DNA from: Microbulbifer variabilis ATCC 700307
GTDB taxonomy: Bacteria; Pseudomonadota; Gammaproteobacteria; Pseudomonadales; Cellvibrionaceae
Assembly (NCBI RefSeq): GCF_000380565.1
Contig: NZ_AQYJ01000023.1
Span: 124,001-188,000 of the forward strand
Reading direction: 5' to 3'
Length of the DNA: 64,000 nucleotides
Under the pieces are notes generated by a model. The model saw only the letters and a list, made by a program, of their open reading frames with translations, did not search any database and was not told the DNA's origin. How positions within the stretch are numbered: position 1 is the stretch's first letter; the number at the start of each line of letters is the position of its first letter. This document shows, piece after piece, positions 30,843 through 39,938 of the stretch. The translations under genes and the position numbers were made by a program.

Positions 30843-31355
30843 GTGGTAGAGGTGCGGGATCACTGGGTTCGGCTGGCGGGAAAATTTGCAGTCTTCGCCT
30901 TGCTTGCGATTCTGGTGACAACAGCAGTTGCTTACTATCAGCAGCGAGATGTACCAAAAGAGCAGGCACCTCCCCTTAAGGGGGAGTCACTTCACGGCAA
31001 TCTCCTCGACCTTCAGCAGATGACAACCCAGGGACCGGTACTTATCTATTTTTGGGCAACCTGGTGCCCCTACTGTCGTATAGTTTCTCCAAAAATTTCT
31101 GAGTTGGCCCGTGAGCACCAGGTTATTGGTATCGCTATGCAGTCTGGGTCAGAGGAGGTGGTGGAAGAGTATATGCAGCGCTACAACTTAAAATTCCCCA
31201 CGATCAATGACCCCGGAGGAGTTACCAGTGCCCTTTGGGGGGTCAGGGTTACACCGACTATGGTTATTGTAGGGAGTGATGGAAAGATAGCCTGGGTAAC
31301 CAGCGGCACTACTACCAAGCTGGGACTGAAGCTGCGCTTGGAGTTGACTGAATAG
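30843..31355 (+). CDS. TlpA/ScsD-like membrane-anchored thioredoxin
   Basis: A 170-residue thioredoxin-fold protein with an N-terminal anchor (FAVFALLAILVTTAVAYY) and the active site FWATWCPYCRIV, a genuine CxxC, with the cis-Pro loop VTPTMVIVG. It begins 7 bases after the redoxin stop (GTG at 30843 or 30855). Together with the two upstream genes it forms a periplasmic thiol-redox set like the Scs copper-stress cluster; copper is not shown by the sequence. Confidence 0.85.
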   Translation: MVEVRDHWVRLAGKFAVFALLAILVTTAVAYYQQRDVPKEQAPPLKGESLHGNLLDLQQMTTQGPVLIYFWATWCPYCRIVSPKISELAREHQVIGIAMQSGSEEVVEEYMQRYNLKFPTINDPGGVTSALWGVRVTPTMVIVGSDGKIAWVTSGTTTKLGLKLRLELTE

Positions 31356-31532
31356 CAGGCTCATTCTGGCTGGATTCGGTTTTTCTTTAGAGCGAGAGCC
31401 GGAATGTCGCCTGAAGAAAATTTGCTGATTTACCGATTTACTGCACTCCAAACAGGATAATCAGCAGGATGGCACGATATGCCTTTCCTGAGGTGAGATT
31501 TCAATGCCTACTTTCCAGTGCCGGAGGGTTGT

Positions 31533-32351
31533 GTGTCGGTTATTGATTCTTTTGACTATAAGGACCTGGATGCACAAAGGGTTGGCAGGTTTGACTTTGG
31601 AATCAATACGACGTTTATCGTATATCGATTGAAGGACACCATTGTTGATGCTGGTCCCAGTAATCAGTGGAAATACGTGAAGTGGTTTGTTAAGAATAAG
31701 CCTTTCAAACAACTGTTGTTAACTCACCACCATGAGGACCACAGTGGTAATGCCGGCTCCATTTATAAACTTACGGGTATTCAGCCTCGGGCTCCCAAAG
31801 CAACTGTCGAAATCCTAAAGAGGGGTTTTCGCATACCGCCAATACAGCGTCTGATATGGGGGGCTGCGGGATTGGCTGAAGCTGCAGAATTACCGAAGGA
31901 TCTGCGCATAGCTGGTGAGAAAGTAATTCCCATACCAGCTCCAGGGCATGCGAAGGATATGACTTGTTATCTGATGCAGGATCGCGGCTGGATTTTTACT
32001 GCGGACCTCTATGTTGCCTGCCATCTAAAGCTGTTGCGCAAAGATGAAAGTATCCCGACCCTGATGCAAAGTATCCGCAGGGTGCTTGAGTATGATTTCG
32101 AACTGATGCTCTGTCCGCATCGGGGAATGGTTGAGAATGGAAAAAAGCGTCTGCAGGATAAATATGACTATTTGTTGGAACTGTCCAGCGCAGCACAAGA
32201 ACTCGGTCGACAAGGGCTGCCACTCAAACAGATTACCAAAAAGCTTCTGGGGCGCGAGAATTTAATGGGTTTGTTGTCCGGATATAATTTCAGTAAAAGA
32301 AATCTGATCGCTTCATGTATGGCATTTGATCCATCCAAGTATTCCAAATAG
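31533..32351 (+). CDS. Metallo-beta-lactamase-fold hydrolase, copy 2
   Basis: A 272-residue paralogue of the gene at 21057. The GTG at 31533 follows GGAGGGTTGT, and this start puts the zinc motif THHHEDHSGNAG at His65-His67-Asp69-His70, exactly as in copy 1; a GTG at 31518 is also open. Shared blocks include VGRF, GPSNQW, GFRIPP, PGHAKDMTCYL, LCPHRG and NLIASC. Substrate unknown. It lies just after the thiol-redox cluster. Confidence 0.85.
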   Translation: MSVIDSFDYKDLDAQRVGRFDFGINTTFIVYRLKDTIVDAGPSNQWKYVKWFVKNKPFKQLLLTHHHEDHSGNAGSIYKLTGIQPRAPKATVEILKRGFRIPPIQRLIWGAAGLAEAAELPKDLRIAGEKVIPIPAPGHAKDMTCYLMQDRGWIFTADLYVACHLKLLRKDESIPTLMQSIRRVLEYDFELMLCPHRGMVENGKKRLQDKYDYLLELSSAAQELGRQGLPLKQITKKLLGRENLMGLLSGYNFSKRNLIASCMAFDPSKYSK

Positions 32352-32444
32352 ATTTCTCTTTAAGTATGAACGATAGAGTGTCTTGTGGGTGAGTCTCAGC
32401 CGTGTTAAAAAAATCAATCTTATAAAAGTATAAGGAATAGGAAT

Positions 32445-33137
32445 TTGAAAAAGTTGGGATTACTCGGTGGTATGAGTTGGGAGAGTACCCAGACTTATTA
32501 TCAATTGATTAATCAAGGGGTTAATCGTCAGCTTGGAGGACTGCACTCGGCTGAGATTATTCTATACAGTGTGGATTTTGCGGCAATTGAAAAATTGCAA
32601 GTTGCTGGAGAGTGGGAGGAATCAGGGCAGTTACTGGCCAGATCTGCTCAGAGGATCCAGGCGGCGGGCGCAGACTGTGTATTGATATGTACCAACACCA
32701 TGCATAAAGTGGCCAGCCAGGTAGAGCTATCGATTAACATTCCGTTGTTACATATTGCCGATGCCACGGCCGAGGTTCTTGTCCAGAAGGGAATGAAAAA
32801 AGTTGGATTGCTGGGTACTGCATTCACAATGGAGCAGGATTTTTATCGAGAGAGAATCCAGAGAAAATATGGGGTAGCAGTTATTGTTCCTGAAAGCAGT
32901 GATCGAAAAAAGGTACATTCGATTATCTTCGATGAGCTTTGCAAGGGAGACTTGCGTGAAGATTCCAGAAAAGAGTATCTGAGAATTATTCAATCTTTGT
33001 CAGATAAGGGGGCTGAGGCTGTGATTCTTGGGTGTACTGAAATAGGCTTGTTGGTCACTCAGGATGATATCGAGGTTACTCTCCTTGATACTACTCAAAT
33101 TCATGCGGCTAAGGCAGTTGAGTTTGCTCTTTCATAA
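32445..33137 (+). CDS. Aspartate/glutamate racemase family protein
   Basis: A 230-residue member of the YgeA/RacD branch, which interconverts L- and D-amino acids with two catalytic Cys and no cofactor. It begins KKLGLLGGMSWESTQTYY; the first Cys lies in CVLICTNTMHKV and the second in VILGCTEIGLL, both in the expected places. It starts with TTG behind AAGGAATAGG. D-Asp or D-Glu production for cell wall or signalling is plausible, but the substrate is not fixed. Confidence 0.88.
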   Translation: MKKLGLLGGMSWESTQTYYQLINQGVNRQLGGLHSAEIILYSVDFAAIEKLQVAGEWEESGQLLARSAQRIQAAGADCVLICTNTMHKVASQVELSINIPLLHIADATAEVLVQKGMKKVGLLGTAFTMEQDFYRERIQRKYGVAVIVPESSDRKKVHSIIFDELCKGDLREDSRKEYLRIIQSLSDKGAEAVILGCTEIGLLVTQDDIEVTLLDTTQIHAAKAVEFALS

Positions 33138-33686
33138 CTAAAAAGCCGATTGCAACGTTGAGAATTACTCAATTTAGTGCTGGGTGATTCTTAACTATTG
33201 CCCACTAATGTAATTTCTTTTCAGAACTTCACTCTCTTTAGGATGGCTTGTTTGATTATCGAATCAAATTATTCTGGTCTTGTTGATTTCGCGATTCCGA
33301 ATAGAGGTTCATTCTTTTTTGTTCCATAACCGATTTAAATAAAATTTAAATTGATCCAGATATATGTCGGTTGTTACGAATGACATAAATGTCGATTTAA
33401 TCAGATAAGGCATGATTTAAATTGTCAATATCTGTTATTTAGGTATTTTAATTTCTCATTTTTACTGGCACTTTCTATTTGTGTCACGCTTTTTGCAGTG
33501 ATCATTAATGATGATAATCTTCGGTCGGTATACGAACTCCTGCAGTATGTTGTCCGTTGTAGTGGTGGCCAGCTTTAAATGTATTTTTTTCTAATAGTGA
33601 TTTCTCGCTATCAATATATTTTGAGTGTCAGGTAGGTTGGGTAGTTTGGCTAGGAAGATAAAACAGATAATTAACAGGGTAATTTC
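33138..33686. other. 549-base AT-rich gap before the TonB receptor
   Basis: No gene or strong terminator was recognised. It should hold the promoter of the outer-membrane receptor; no Fur box or other operator could be identified with confidence. Confidence 0.4.
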
Positions 33687-36167
33687 ATGAAAGTAAACAA
33701 GAGGCGTTGGTTGGCATCTTGTGGCGCTCCATCGCTGCTGGCGATGGCAGTAGCTGCAGTGTCCAGCCCCGTTATCGCTGAAGATGCACTTATAGAGGAA
33801 GTAATCACAATAGGTACTCGAGTTGAAGGCCGCTCGGCTACAGACTCATCTGCACCGATTGATGTTGTCACTGGCGATGAATTTGTGAATCAGGGAGATG
33901 GCGATCTCAATAACCTGTTGCGCAACGTCGTGCCTTCCTACAATGTGAATGCTAAGCCAATCTCTGATGCTGCATCGATTGTGCGCCCTGCCAACCTGCG
34001 CGGACTACCACCGGATAGCACCCTGGTTCTGGTAAACGGCAAGCGCCGTCACCGAGCTTCTGTGATTGCTTTCCTCGGCAGTGGTGTATCTGATGGCGCC
34101 CAGGGGCCTGATATTTCAGCCATTCCCGCAATTGCCCTGAAGCAGGTGGAAGTCTTACGTGACGGTGCAGCTGCACAGTACGGGTCTGATGCCATTGCCG
34201 GTGTGATTAACTTCCAGCTGAAGGATGCTGCTGAGGGTGGCTCGGTGGAAGTCAAGCATGCGACTACTGCTGAGGGTGATGGTGATCAGAGTATGGTTGC
34301 CGCCAACTTTGGCCTGCCATTGACTGATTCGGGCTTTGTGAATTTCAGTATGGAGTATCGTGAGCAGGACTCTACTAGCCGAAGCACTCAGCGGGATGAT
34401 GCTGCTCAGCTGATCGCCGATGGCAATACTTTCGTTGCTGACCCTGCACAAATTTGGGGGCAACCAGAAGTTAATGATGACACCAAGTTCTTTATCAACA
34501 GTGCTATTGAACTGAGTGATAAGGCGGAGGTATATGCTTTTGGCAATTATGCCAGTCGCTCCACAGACGGTGGATTTTATTTTCGTAACCCGGAAACTCG
34601 GTCAGGTGTTTACGCGGATGATGAGGGAAATCCACTGATCGGTGATCTCGATCCAACGAATGGTACCGATAGTTGTGAGAGCGTTTCGGTATCCGAAGCC
34701 CATGATTTAGATGAATGTTTCTCTTTTACGGAAATACTTCCCGGCGGTTTTACGCCTCGTTTTGGTGGTGATTTAGAAGATTATTCTATGGTCTTCGGCC
34801 TGCGGGGTGAATTTGCCAGTGGTATTGGTTATGACGTTAGCGCCAGCAGAGGGCATAACAAAGTAGATTTCAATATCTACAATACTGTAAATGCCACCAT
34901 GGGGCCGGACACCCCAACTAAGTTCAGCCCTGGCGGTTATGCACAAACTGAGACAAACTTTAATATCGATCTCACTAAAGCTACAGAGATTGCTGGCAAG
35001 ACATTGTATATGGCTGGCGGTTTTGAGTGGCGAGAAGAAGAATTTGAAGTTAATTTGGGAGATGAAGCCTCCTGGTACAAAGGCCCCTTAACCGAACAGG
35101 AATTTTCGATTGGATCAAATGGATTCCCAGGTTTTGGACCGGAAGTAGTGGGTACTTTTGATCGCGACAATATCGCGCTTTACACCGATTTTGAACTGGA
35201 GGCGACAGATAGCTTACGTCTTGGCGCGGCGCTGCGCTGGGAGGACTTCTCTGATTTTGGTGACACTTCTAACTTCAAGTTGTCTGGGCACTATGAAGTT
35301 AATGAGATATTGGCGTTGCGCTCTACAATCAGTACGGGTTTCCGAGCGCCTACGCCAGCCCAATCAAATATCAGTAACGTAACTACAGCCTTTACTGAAG
35401 GGCAACTTCAAAATAAAGGCACTATCCCACCCACTAATCCCATTGCTGAATTGAAAGGCGGTAAGCAATTACAACCGGAAGAGTCCGAGAGCTTTACTCT
35501 TGGCGCTATTGTTTCAGCTGGGGACTGGGAAGTTACCCTGGATTATTTCCAGATTGCCGTAAGCGACCGTATTACGCAGTCAGCTGACCAGAAGTTGAGT
35601 GATGATGAGCGTGCTCAGCTAGTGGCAGATGGCATTAGCGGCGCTGATTCTTTGGACTTCTTCCGCTTTTATACCAATGACTTTGATACCAAGACCCGTG
35701 GCATTGACCTGGTTGCGACTTACCCTCTGGGTGAGGCCACAGACCTGAGCTTTGCTGCAAACTGGACTGATACTGAAGTAACAGATTATAGGGAAGAGAC
35801 GATTAGTGATATGCGTCTCAGGCAACTGGAAGATGGACTACCAAATGTTCGTGGTAATGCCACGATTAATCATGTAGGTGATGGCTGGCGCGGTCTAGTC
35901 CGACTGAACTACTATGGCAGCTACTGGGAAGCGCATCTGGATGACTACAGCTTGCCTATTGATGCTGGTGATGAGTGGACAGTAGATATTGAGGGTGCTT
36001 ATGAGTTTAGTGAGTCTCTGTCCCTGATTGCGGGGGCTGAGAATCTGTTCAACAATTATCCCGATAAAAATCCCTGGTCTGGTGTTGCTGGCGCTGAATA
36101 CCCAGAAACTGCGCCTATGGGCTTCAATGGTGCACTTTATTATTTACGTGCACAGTATGATTTTTAA
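33687..36167 (+). CDS. TonB-dependent outer-membrane receptor
   Basis: An 826-residue outer-membrane transporter. The signal peptide ends near VIAEDA and is followed by the TonB box-like region EEVITIGTR. The plug domain has GLPPDSTLVLVNGKRRH and QVEVLRDGAAAQYGSDAIAGVINFQL, and the barrel ends in the aromatic C-terminus YYLRAQYDF with LFNNYPDKNPW before it. The plug pattern is like receptors for iron chelates, glycans or cofactors in marine gammaproteobacteria. No regulator or partner gene adjoins, so the ligand is unknown. Confidence 0.9.
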   Translation: MKVNKRRWLASCGAPSLLAMAVAAVSSPVIAEDALIEEVITIGTRVEGRSATDSSAPIDVVTGDEFVNQGDGDLNNLLRNVVPSYNVNAKPISDAASIVRPANLRGLPPDSTLVLVNGKRRHRASVIAFLGSGVSDGAQGPDISAIPAIALKQVEVLRDGAAAQYGSDAIAGVINFQLKDAAEGGSVEVKHATTAEGDGDQSMVAANFGLPLTDSGFVNFSMEYREQDSTSRSTQRDDAAQLIADGNTFVADPAQIWGQPEVNDDTKFFINSAIELSDKAEVYAFGNYASRSTDGGFYFRNPETRSGVYADDEGNPLIGDLDPTNGTDSCESVSVSEAHDLDECFSFTEILPGGFTPRFGGDLEDYSMVFGLRGEFASGIGYDVSASRGHNKVDFNIYNTVNATMGPDTPTKFSPGGYAQTETNFNIDLTKATEIAGKTLYMAGGFEWREEEFEVNLGDEASWYKGPLTEQEFSIGSNGFPGFGPEVVGTFDRDNIALYTDFELEATDSLRLGAALRWEDFSDFGDTSNFKLSGHYEVNEILALRSTISTGFRAPTPAQSNISNVTTAFTEGQLQNKGTIPPTNPIAELKGGKQLQPEESESFTLGAIVSAGDWEVTLDYFQIAVSDRITQSADQKLSDDERAQLVADGISGADSLDFFRFYTNDFDTKTRGIDLVATYPLGEATDLSFAANWTDTEVTDYREETISDMRLRQLEDGLPNVRGNATINHVGDGWRGLVRLNYYGSYWEAHLDDYSLPIDAGDEWTVDIEGAYEFSESLSLIAGAENLFNNYPDKNPWSGVAGAEYPETAPMGFNGALYYLRAQYDF

Positions 36168-36200
36168 AGTCAGCAGTGGTGTAGTTAAGCCCGTATAAAT

Positions 36201-36234
36201 ATTAGACTCAGCCGATTAATCGGTTGAGTCTAAT
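36201..36234. terminator. Long bidirectional terminator
   Basis: ATTAGACTCA (36201-36210) is the exact reverse complement of TGAGTCTAAT (36225-36234), and the GCCGAT/ATCGGT arms extend the stem inward around TTAA/TAAT. It lies between the receptor (+) and the next gene (-) and can stop both transcripts. Confidence 0.8.
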
Positions 36235-36279
36235 AATCGGATTCTTATTAAATAAAAAGTCCACTGTAAAAATTAGCAC

Positions 36280-36738
36280 TTACATATCCCAAAGGGAGTT
36301 AGTGGCCATTGAAAGGGTGATACGCTCTTTATCCTGGATCTGTTTGAGGTCTTCGAATATTTCCTTTACCTCCATTGACTCTATAGCTCCATAAACCGCC
36401 TCGTACAAGCTGGAGAAGTAACGGTCCACCTCACGGCCCATATTGTTAATTTCTTTGATTGTTGGTGGATTACTTAACGGTAGGTGGCGAATAAAGTCCT
36501 TTGCACTCTCCTCGTGGGTGTATTGCAGCCACGTTTTCATCACTTTTTGTTGCGCGACTTCGCCATAGTTGGCAAGGTTTCTGGCCATCCGTTGCTCATG
36601 CTCGAGCATGTGTTTCAATAATAGTTGGGTTCGGTAGTCGTCTGATTTCTCAAGCAGATCCTCATAGAGGCTCGCCATGTCCAGGTGAAATTTCTCAGCG
36701 TCTTCGATAATTTCAAATGCCTGTTTGAAAGTTTTCAT
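36280..36738 (-). CDS. Helical ferritin-like/rubrerythrin-like small protein
   Basis: A 152-residue, almost wholly helical protein. It has AEKFHLDMASLYEDLLE and MLEHEQRM, which look like the Glu and Glu-x-x-His metal ligands of a ferritin-like four-helix bundle, but the assignment rests on this pattern alone. No signal peptide or membrane span is seen. It stands between the TonB receptor and the nuo operon and is read in the same direction as nuo, 84 bases beyond nuoN, so it may be co-transcribed. Confidence 0.6.
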   Translation of the reverse strand: MKTFKQAFEIIEDAEKFHLDMASLYEDLLEKSDDYRTQLLLKHMLEHEQRMARNLANYGEVAQQKVMKTWLQYTHEESAKDFIRHLPLSNPPTIKEINNMGREVDRYFSSLYEAVYGAIESMEVKEIFEDLKQIQDKERITLSMATNSLWDM

Positions 36739-36822
36739 AATTTTGCCCTTTGGTACCTGTTGGCTTTTTATTGGGCGGAAAAAACAGGTCGTGCGCTTGT
36801 ACGGCCATACCCTTAAGTATCG

Positions 36823-38364
36823 TTATAGTGCATTTATCCAGTTGATCAAGAGTTGGGGAAATATACCAAATACAAGTAAAGCCCCAGTCAGAATAATTAA
36901 TAGTAAATTCCCGGAGGTGGCGATTTGCACGCTTCCACTGGGTTCTTCGGTAACTATATTATCTCTTTGTACCATGATTAGTAGAAGGCGCAAGTAGTAA
37001 AATAGCCCCAGTGCACTACCAATAACTACACTTGCTAGAAGTATCCACAATTGCCCCTCTATACCAGCGGTGAAAATATAAAACTTGCCAATAAAGCCAA
37101 TAGTTAATGGGATACCGGCAAGGGATAAAAGCATTGCCGCCATGCAGCCGGCGAGCCAGGGGGAGCGCCATAAGAGCCCCCGATAAAAATCGCACTGATA
37201 TGGATTTTCTGAATTTAGAGTGGGATTTTCAGGGTATTCACCGTTGAGAACTTTCTCTTCAACTGAATCTGCAATTAGACCTACCACAGCGAAGGCACCT
37301 AAGGTGGTAATGATGTAAGCTACAAGGTAATAGATAACAGCTTCGGTGCCAAAAGTGCTTTTGCCGATAATAAATGCGACTATCAGGTAGCCAATATGGC
37401 CTATGGAAGAGTAGGCTAATAGCCGCTTGATATTAGTTTGCATTAGGGCCAGGAGATTCCCCACCAGCATACTGGCCACAGCCGCAATAGACAGCATATC
37501 AATAAGTACCTGGCTTTCATAAAGATCCAAAGTACTAAAAAAGCGCAATAGGAAGCCGATAACGGCACCTTTACCCACAGTGGCGATAAGCGCTGTAGTT
37601 GGTGTCGGAGCACCCTGGTAAACGTCTGGAGTCCAAATATGAAAAGGCACCAAGGATAATTTAAAGGCTACTGAAATTAGTAGGAGAGTAACTCCGGTTG
37701 CAAACAAAGTGGAGGTTTGTGAAAGCTCCGTCATGTGGGATGCTATTCCACTAAAGCTTAAGGAGCCGCTGGCACTGTAGATCAGGGCGATACCAAATAG
37801 CCCCAAAGCTGTGGATAAAGCGGATAGGAGCAAGTACTTAATTGCTGACTCTAGAGATTGCAGCTGCTCTTTTTGTGGGGAGAGGTCACCATTTACGGCA
37901 AATCCAAGCATAGGATATAAAGCCAGGCTGATCAGCTCGAGTCCGAGGAAGAAAGTAGCAAAATGGCTTGCGAAAACCAGGGTGGTGGCCCCTAGCATCG
38001 CCAGTAACAGGAGGATATAAAACTCCTCCGGATAACTGCCGGAATTTACTTTTGGGTTGCATCTCATGCGTAAGTAACTGTATCCCATGATACATACAGC
38101 AATTGCTGTCAGGAGTAACAAAAGGGCGAAGAATAGTGAGGTGTGGTCTACCAGTAACAGTCCAGTTACTTGGATAGAGCTGGCCCCAGTGGACAAGGTG
38201 CCAGCTACCCAGAAGCATGAAATGCCGGCGAGCACCAAAGTGATAATAGTGGTCGCTAGTGCTCCGACATGCCCTCGCCAGAATGATACCTGCAGCAAGA
38301 GAATGACAATTCCTGCACTTACTAACAATAGAGGTAGTATTCCAAAAAGTTCCTGTGCATTCAT
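36823..38364 (-). CDS. nuoN: NADH dehydrogenase I subunit N
   Basis: A 513-residue antiporter-like proton-pumping subunit of complex I with about 14 membrane helices. It has the conserved Lys helix (ALSTALGLFGIALIYSASG region) and KLSLVPFHIWTPDVYQGAPT, a signature of NuoN. It overlaps nuoM by 4 bases. Last gene of the nuo operon. Confidence 0.96.
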   Translation of the reverse strand: MNAQELFGILPLLLVSAGIVILLLQVSFWRGHVGALATTIITLVLAGISCFWVAGTLSTGASSIQVTGLLLVDHTSLFFALLLLLTAIAVCIMGYSYLRMRCNPKVNSGSYPEEFYILLLLAMLGATTLVFASHFATFFLGLELISLALYPMLGFAVNGDLSPQKEQLQSLESAIKYLLLSALSTALGLFGIALIYSASGSLSFSGIASHMTELSQTSTLFATGVTLLLISVAFKLSLVPFHIWTPDVYQGAPTPTTALIATVGKGAVIGFLLRFFSTLDLYESQVLIDMLSIAAVASMLVGNLLALMQTNIKRLLAYSSIGHIGYLIVAFIIGKSTFGTEAVIYYLVAYIITTLGAFAVVGLIADSVEEKVLNGEYPENPTLNSENPYQCDFYRGLLWRSPWLAGCMAAMLLSLAGIPLTIGFIGKFYIFTAGIEGQLWILLASVVIGSALGLFYYLRLLLIMVQRDNIVTEEPSGSVQIATSGNLLLIILTGALLVFGIFPQLLINWINAL

Positions 38365-39938
38365 GGAGACTTATCCCCTGTTGAAATTAGGATTTCCTGG
38401 CGCTGCGATTGGGAGGACAGGAGGTTTTGATCTGGAGCCACTGCTTTAATCTCGGCTATTGCCTGGGTAACAGTGGGTTCAGAAATATTAAAAATTGGCT
38501 GTGGGCGCAGCCCTATCACAACTAAAAGTAGTGCGAGAGACAGCAGGGCACAGGATTCCCGAAGGCTGAGGTCAGCTGTATCTCCACTCTCTGAAGGTGA
38601 TTCAAACTGATTTCTCAGTTTCCCGAAGAAAACCCTCTGCATCATCAACAATGCGTAAAGTGCAGCCCCAATCAGGCCGATAGCGGCGAGTGCGGTGATC
38701 CAATGGTTACTACGGAAACTGCCCACCAGTACAGTAAATTCAGCAACGAAGTTCCCCAGCCCCGGAAGTCCGAGAGAAGCGATTGCGAAGAATAGTGCTA
38801 CTGCTGACAATTTCGGCAGGATGGCCCAGACTCCGCCCAGCTGTTGCATATCCCGTGTATGCAGTCGATGCTGCAATGCACCAACAAGTGCAAAAAGAGC
38901 TGCGGTGCTCAAGCCATGTGCAATCATCTGCATCACGGCACCTTGCACCGCGATGGTATCCAGTGCATAGAGACCGAGCAGTACAAATCCCATATGGCTG
39001 ACACTCGAGTAAGCAACCAGCCTCTTCATATCTCTTTGTGCGAATGCCAACATGGCGCCGTAGATAACACTGATTGCTCCAATAGTCATAGCTACCGGGG
39101 CGAATGCCATAGAACTCTCGGGAAACAATGGTAAGTTGAAGCGCAACAAGCCATAAGCCCCGGTTTTTAAGAGAATAGCTGCCAGTAGGATACTACCAGC
39201 GGTTGGAGCTTGGGTATGGGCATCTGGCAACCAGGTATGAAATGGTAATGCCGGTAATTTCACAATAAAGGCGATAAAGAACCCGAGCATCAGCCAGTAG
39301 GCGGCATTGGCTGTAAGTTCTGCGCCGAGCAACTCGTTGTAGTTGAAGGTAAGCTGGCCGGAGTTCCTATAGTGGATATAAGCCAATCCAACTATAGCGA
39401 TAAGCATCAACAAGCTACTAGCTTGGGTAAAAATAAAAAACTTAATGGCGGCATAGATTCGCTTTTCATAACCCCATACAGCAATTAAAAAAAGCATGGG
39501 AATCAGCATGACTTCCCAAAAGAAAAAGAATAAAAAAAGATCAATAGCCGTAAAAACTCCTACAACTCCAGCAAGTGTCCAAAGAAAATTAAAATAAAAA
39601 AATCCACGACGAAAATTAATATCGTTCCAGGTCATGACCAGTCCAAAGATACCCATCGCTATCGTCAGGGTAAGCATCAGGAAACTCAGGCCATCAACTG
39701 CGAGATGAAAACTAATACCAAACCTGGGAATCCAGGCTGCTTGTAAGCTGTCCCACCATGGTCCACCTGACACTGATTGTGGAGTACCCAGATAAGACCA
39801 ATAATTAACAAGAAGTAGCGCTGCCAATAAGAGGCTGACCAAGCTAATCCAGCGCCCACCCTTTTGAAGATAGCGCTCAGAGAGCCAGGCAATGATACCT
39901 CCCGCAAATAGAATAATTATGATTGCCAGTAATGTCAT
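38361..39938 (-). CDS. nuoM: NADH dehydrogenase I subunit M
   Basis: A 525-residue antiporter-like membrane subunit homologous to Mrp antiporters. It has the conserved Glu region FFFWEVMLIPMLFLI and KLPALPFHTWLPDAHTQAPT. Overlaps with both neighbours by 4 bases imply coupled translation. Confidence 0.96.
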   Translation of the reverse strand: MTLLAIIIILFAGGIIAWLSERYLQKGGRWISLVSLLLAALLLVNYWSYLGTPQSVSGGPWWDSLQAAWIPRFGISFHLAVDGLSFLMLTLTIAMGIFGLVMTWNDINFRRGFFYFNFLWTLAGVVGVFTAIDLFLFFFFWEVMLIPMLFLIAVWGYEKRIYAAIKFFIFTQASSLLMLIAIVGLAYIHYRNSGQLTFNYNELLGAELTANAAYWLMLGFFIAFIVKLPALPFHTWLPDAHTQAPTAGSILLAAILLKTGAYGLLRFNLPLFPESSMAFAPVAMTIGAISVIYGAMLAFAQRDMKRLVAYSSVSHMGFVLLGLYALDTIAVQGAVMQMIAHGLSTAALFALVGALQHRLHTRDMQQLGGVWAILPKLSAVALFFAIASLGLPGLGNFVAEFTVLVGSFRSNHWITALAAIGLIGAALYALLMMQRVFFGKLRNQFESPSESGDTADLSLRESCALLSLALLLVVIGLRPQPIFNISEPTVTQAIAEIKAVAPDQNLLSSQSQRQEILISTGDKSP

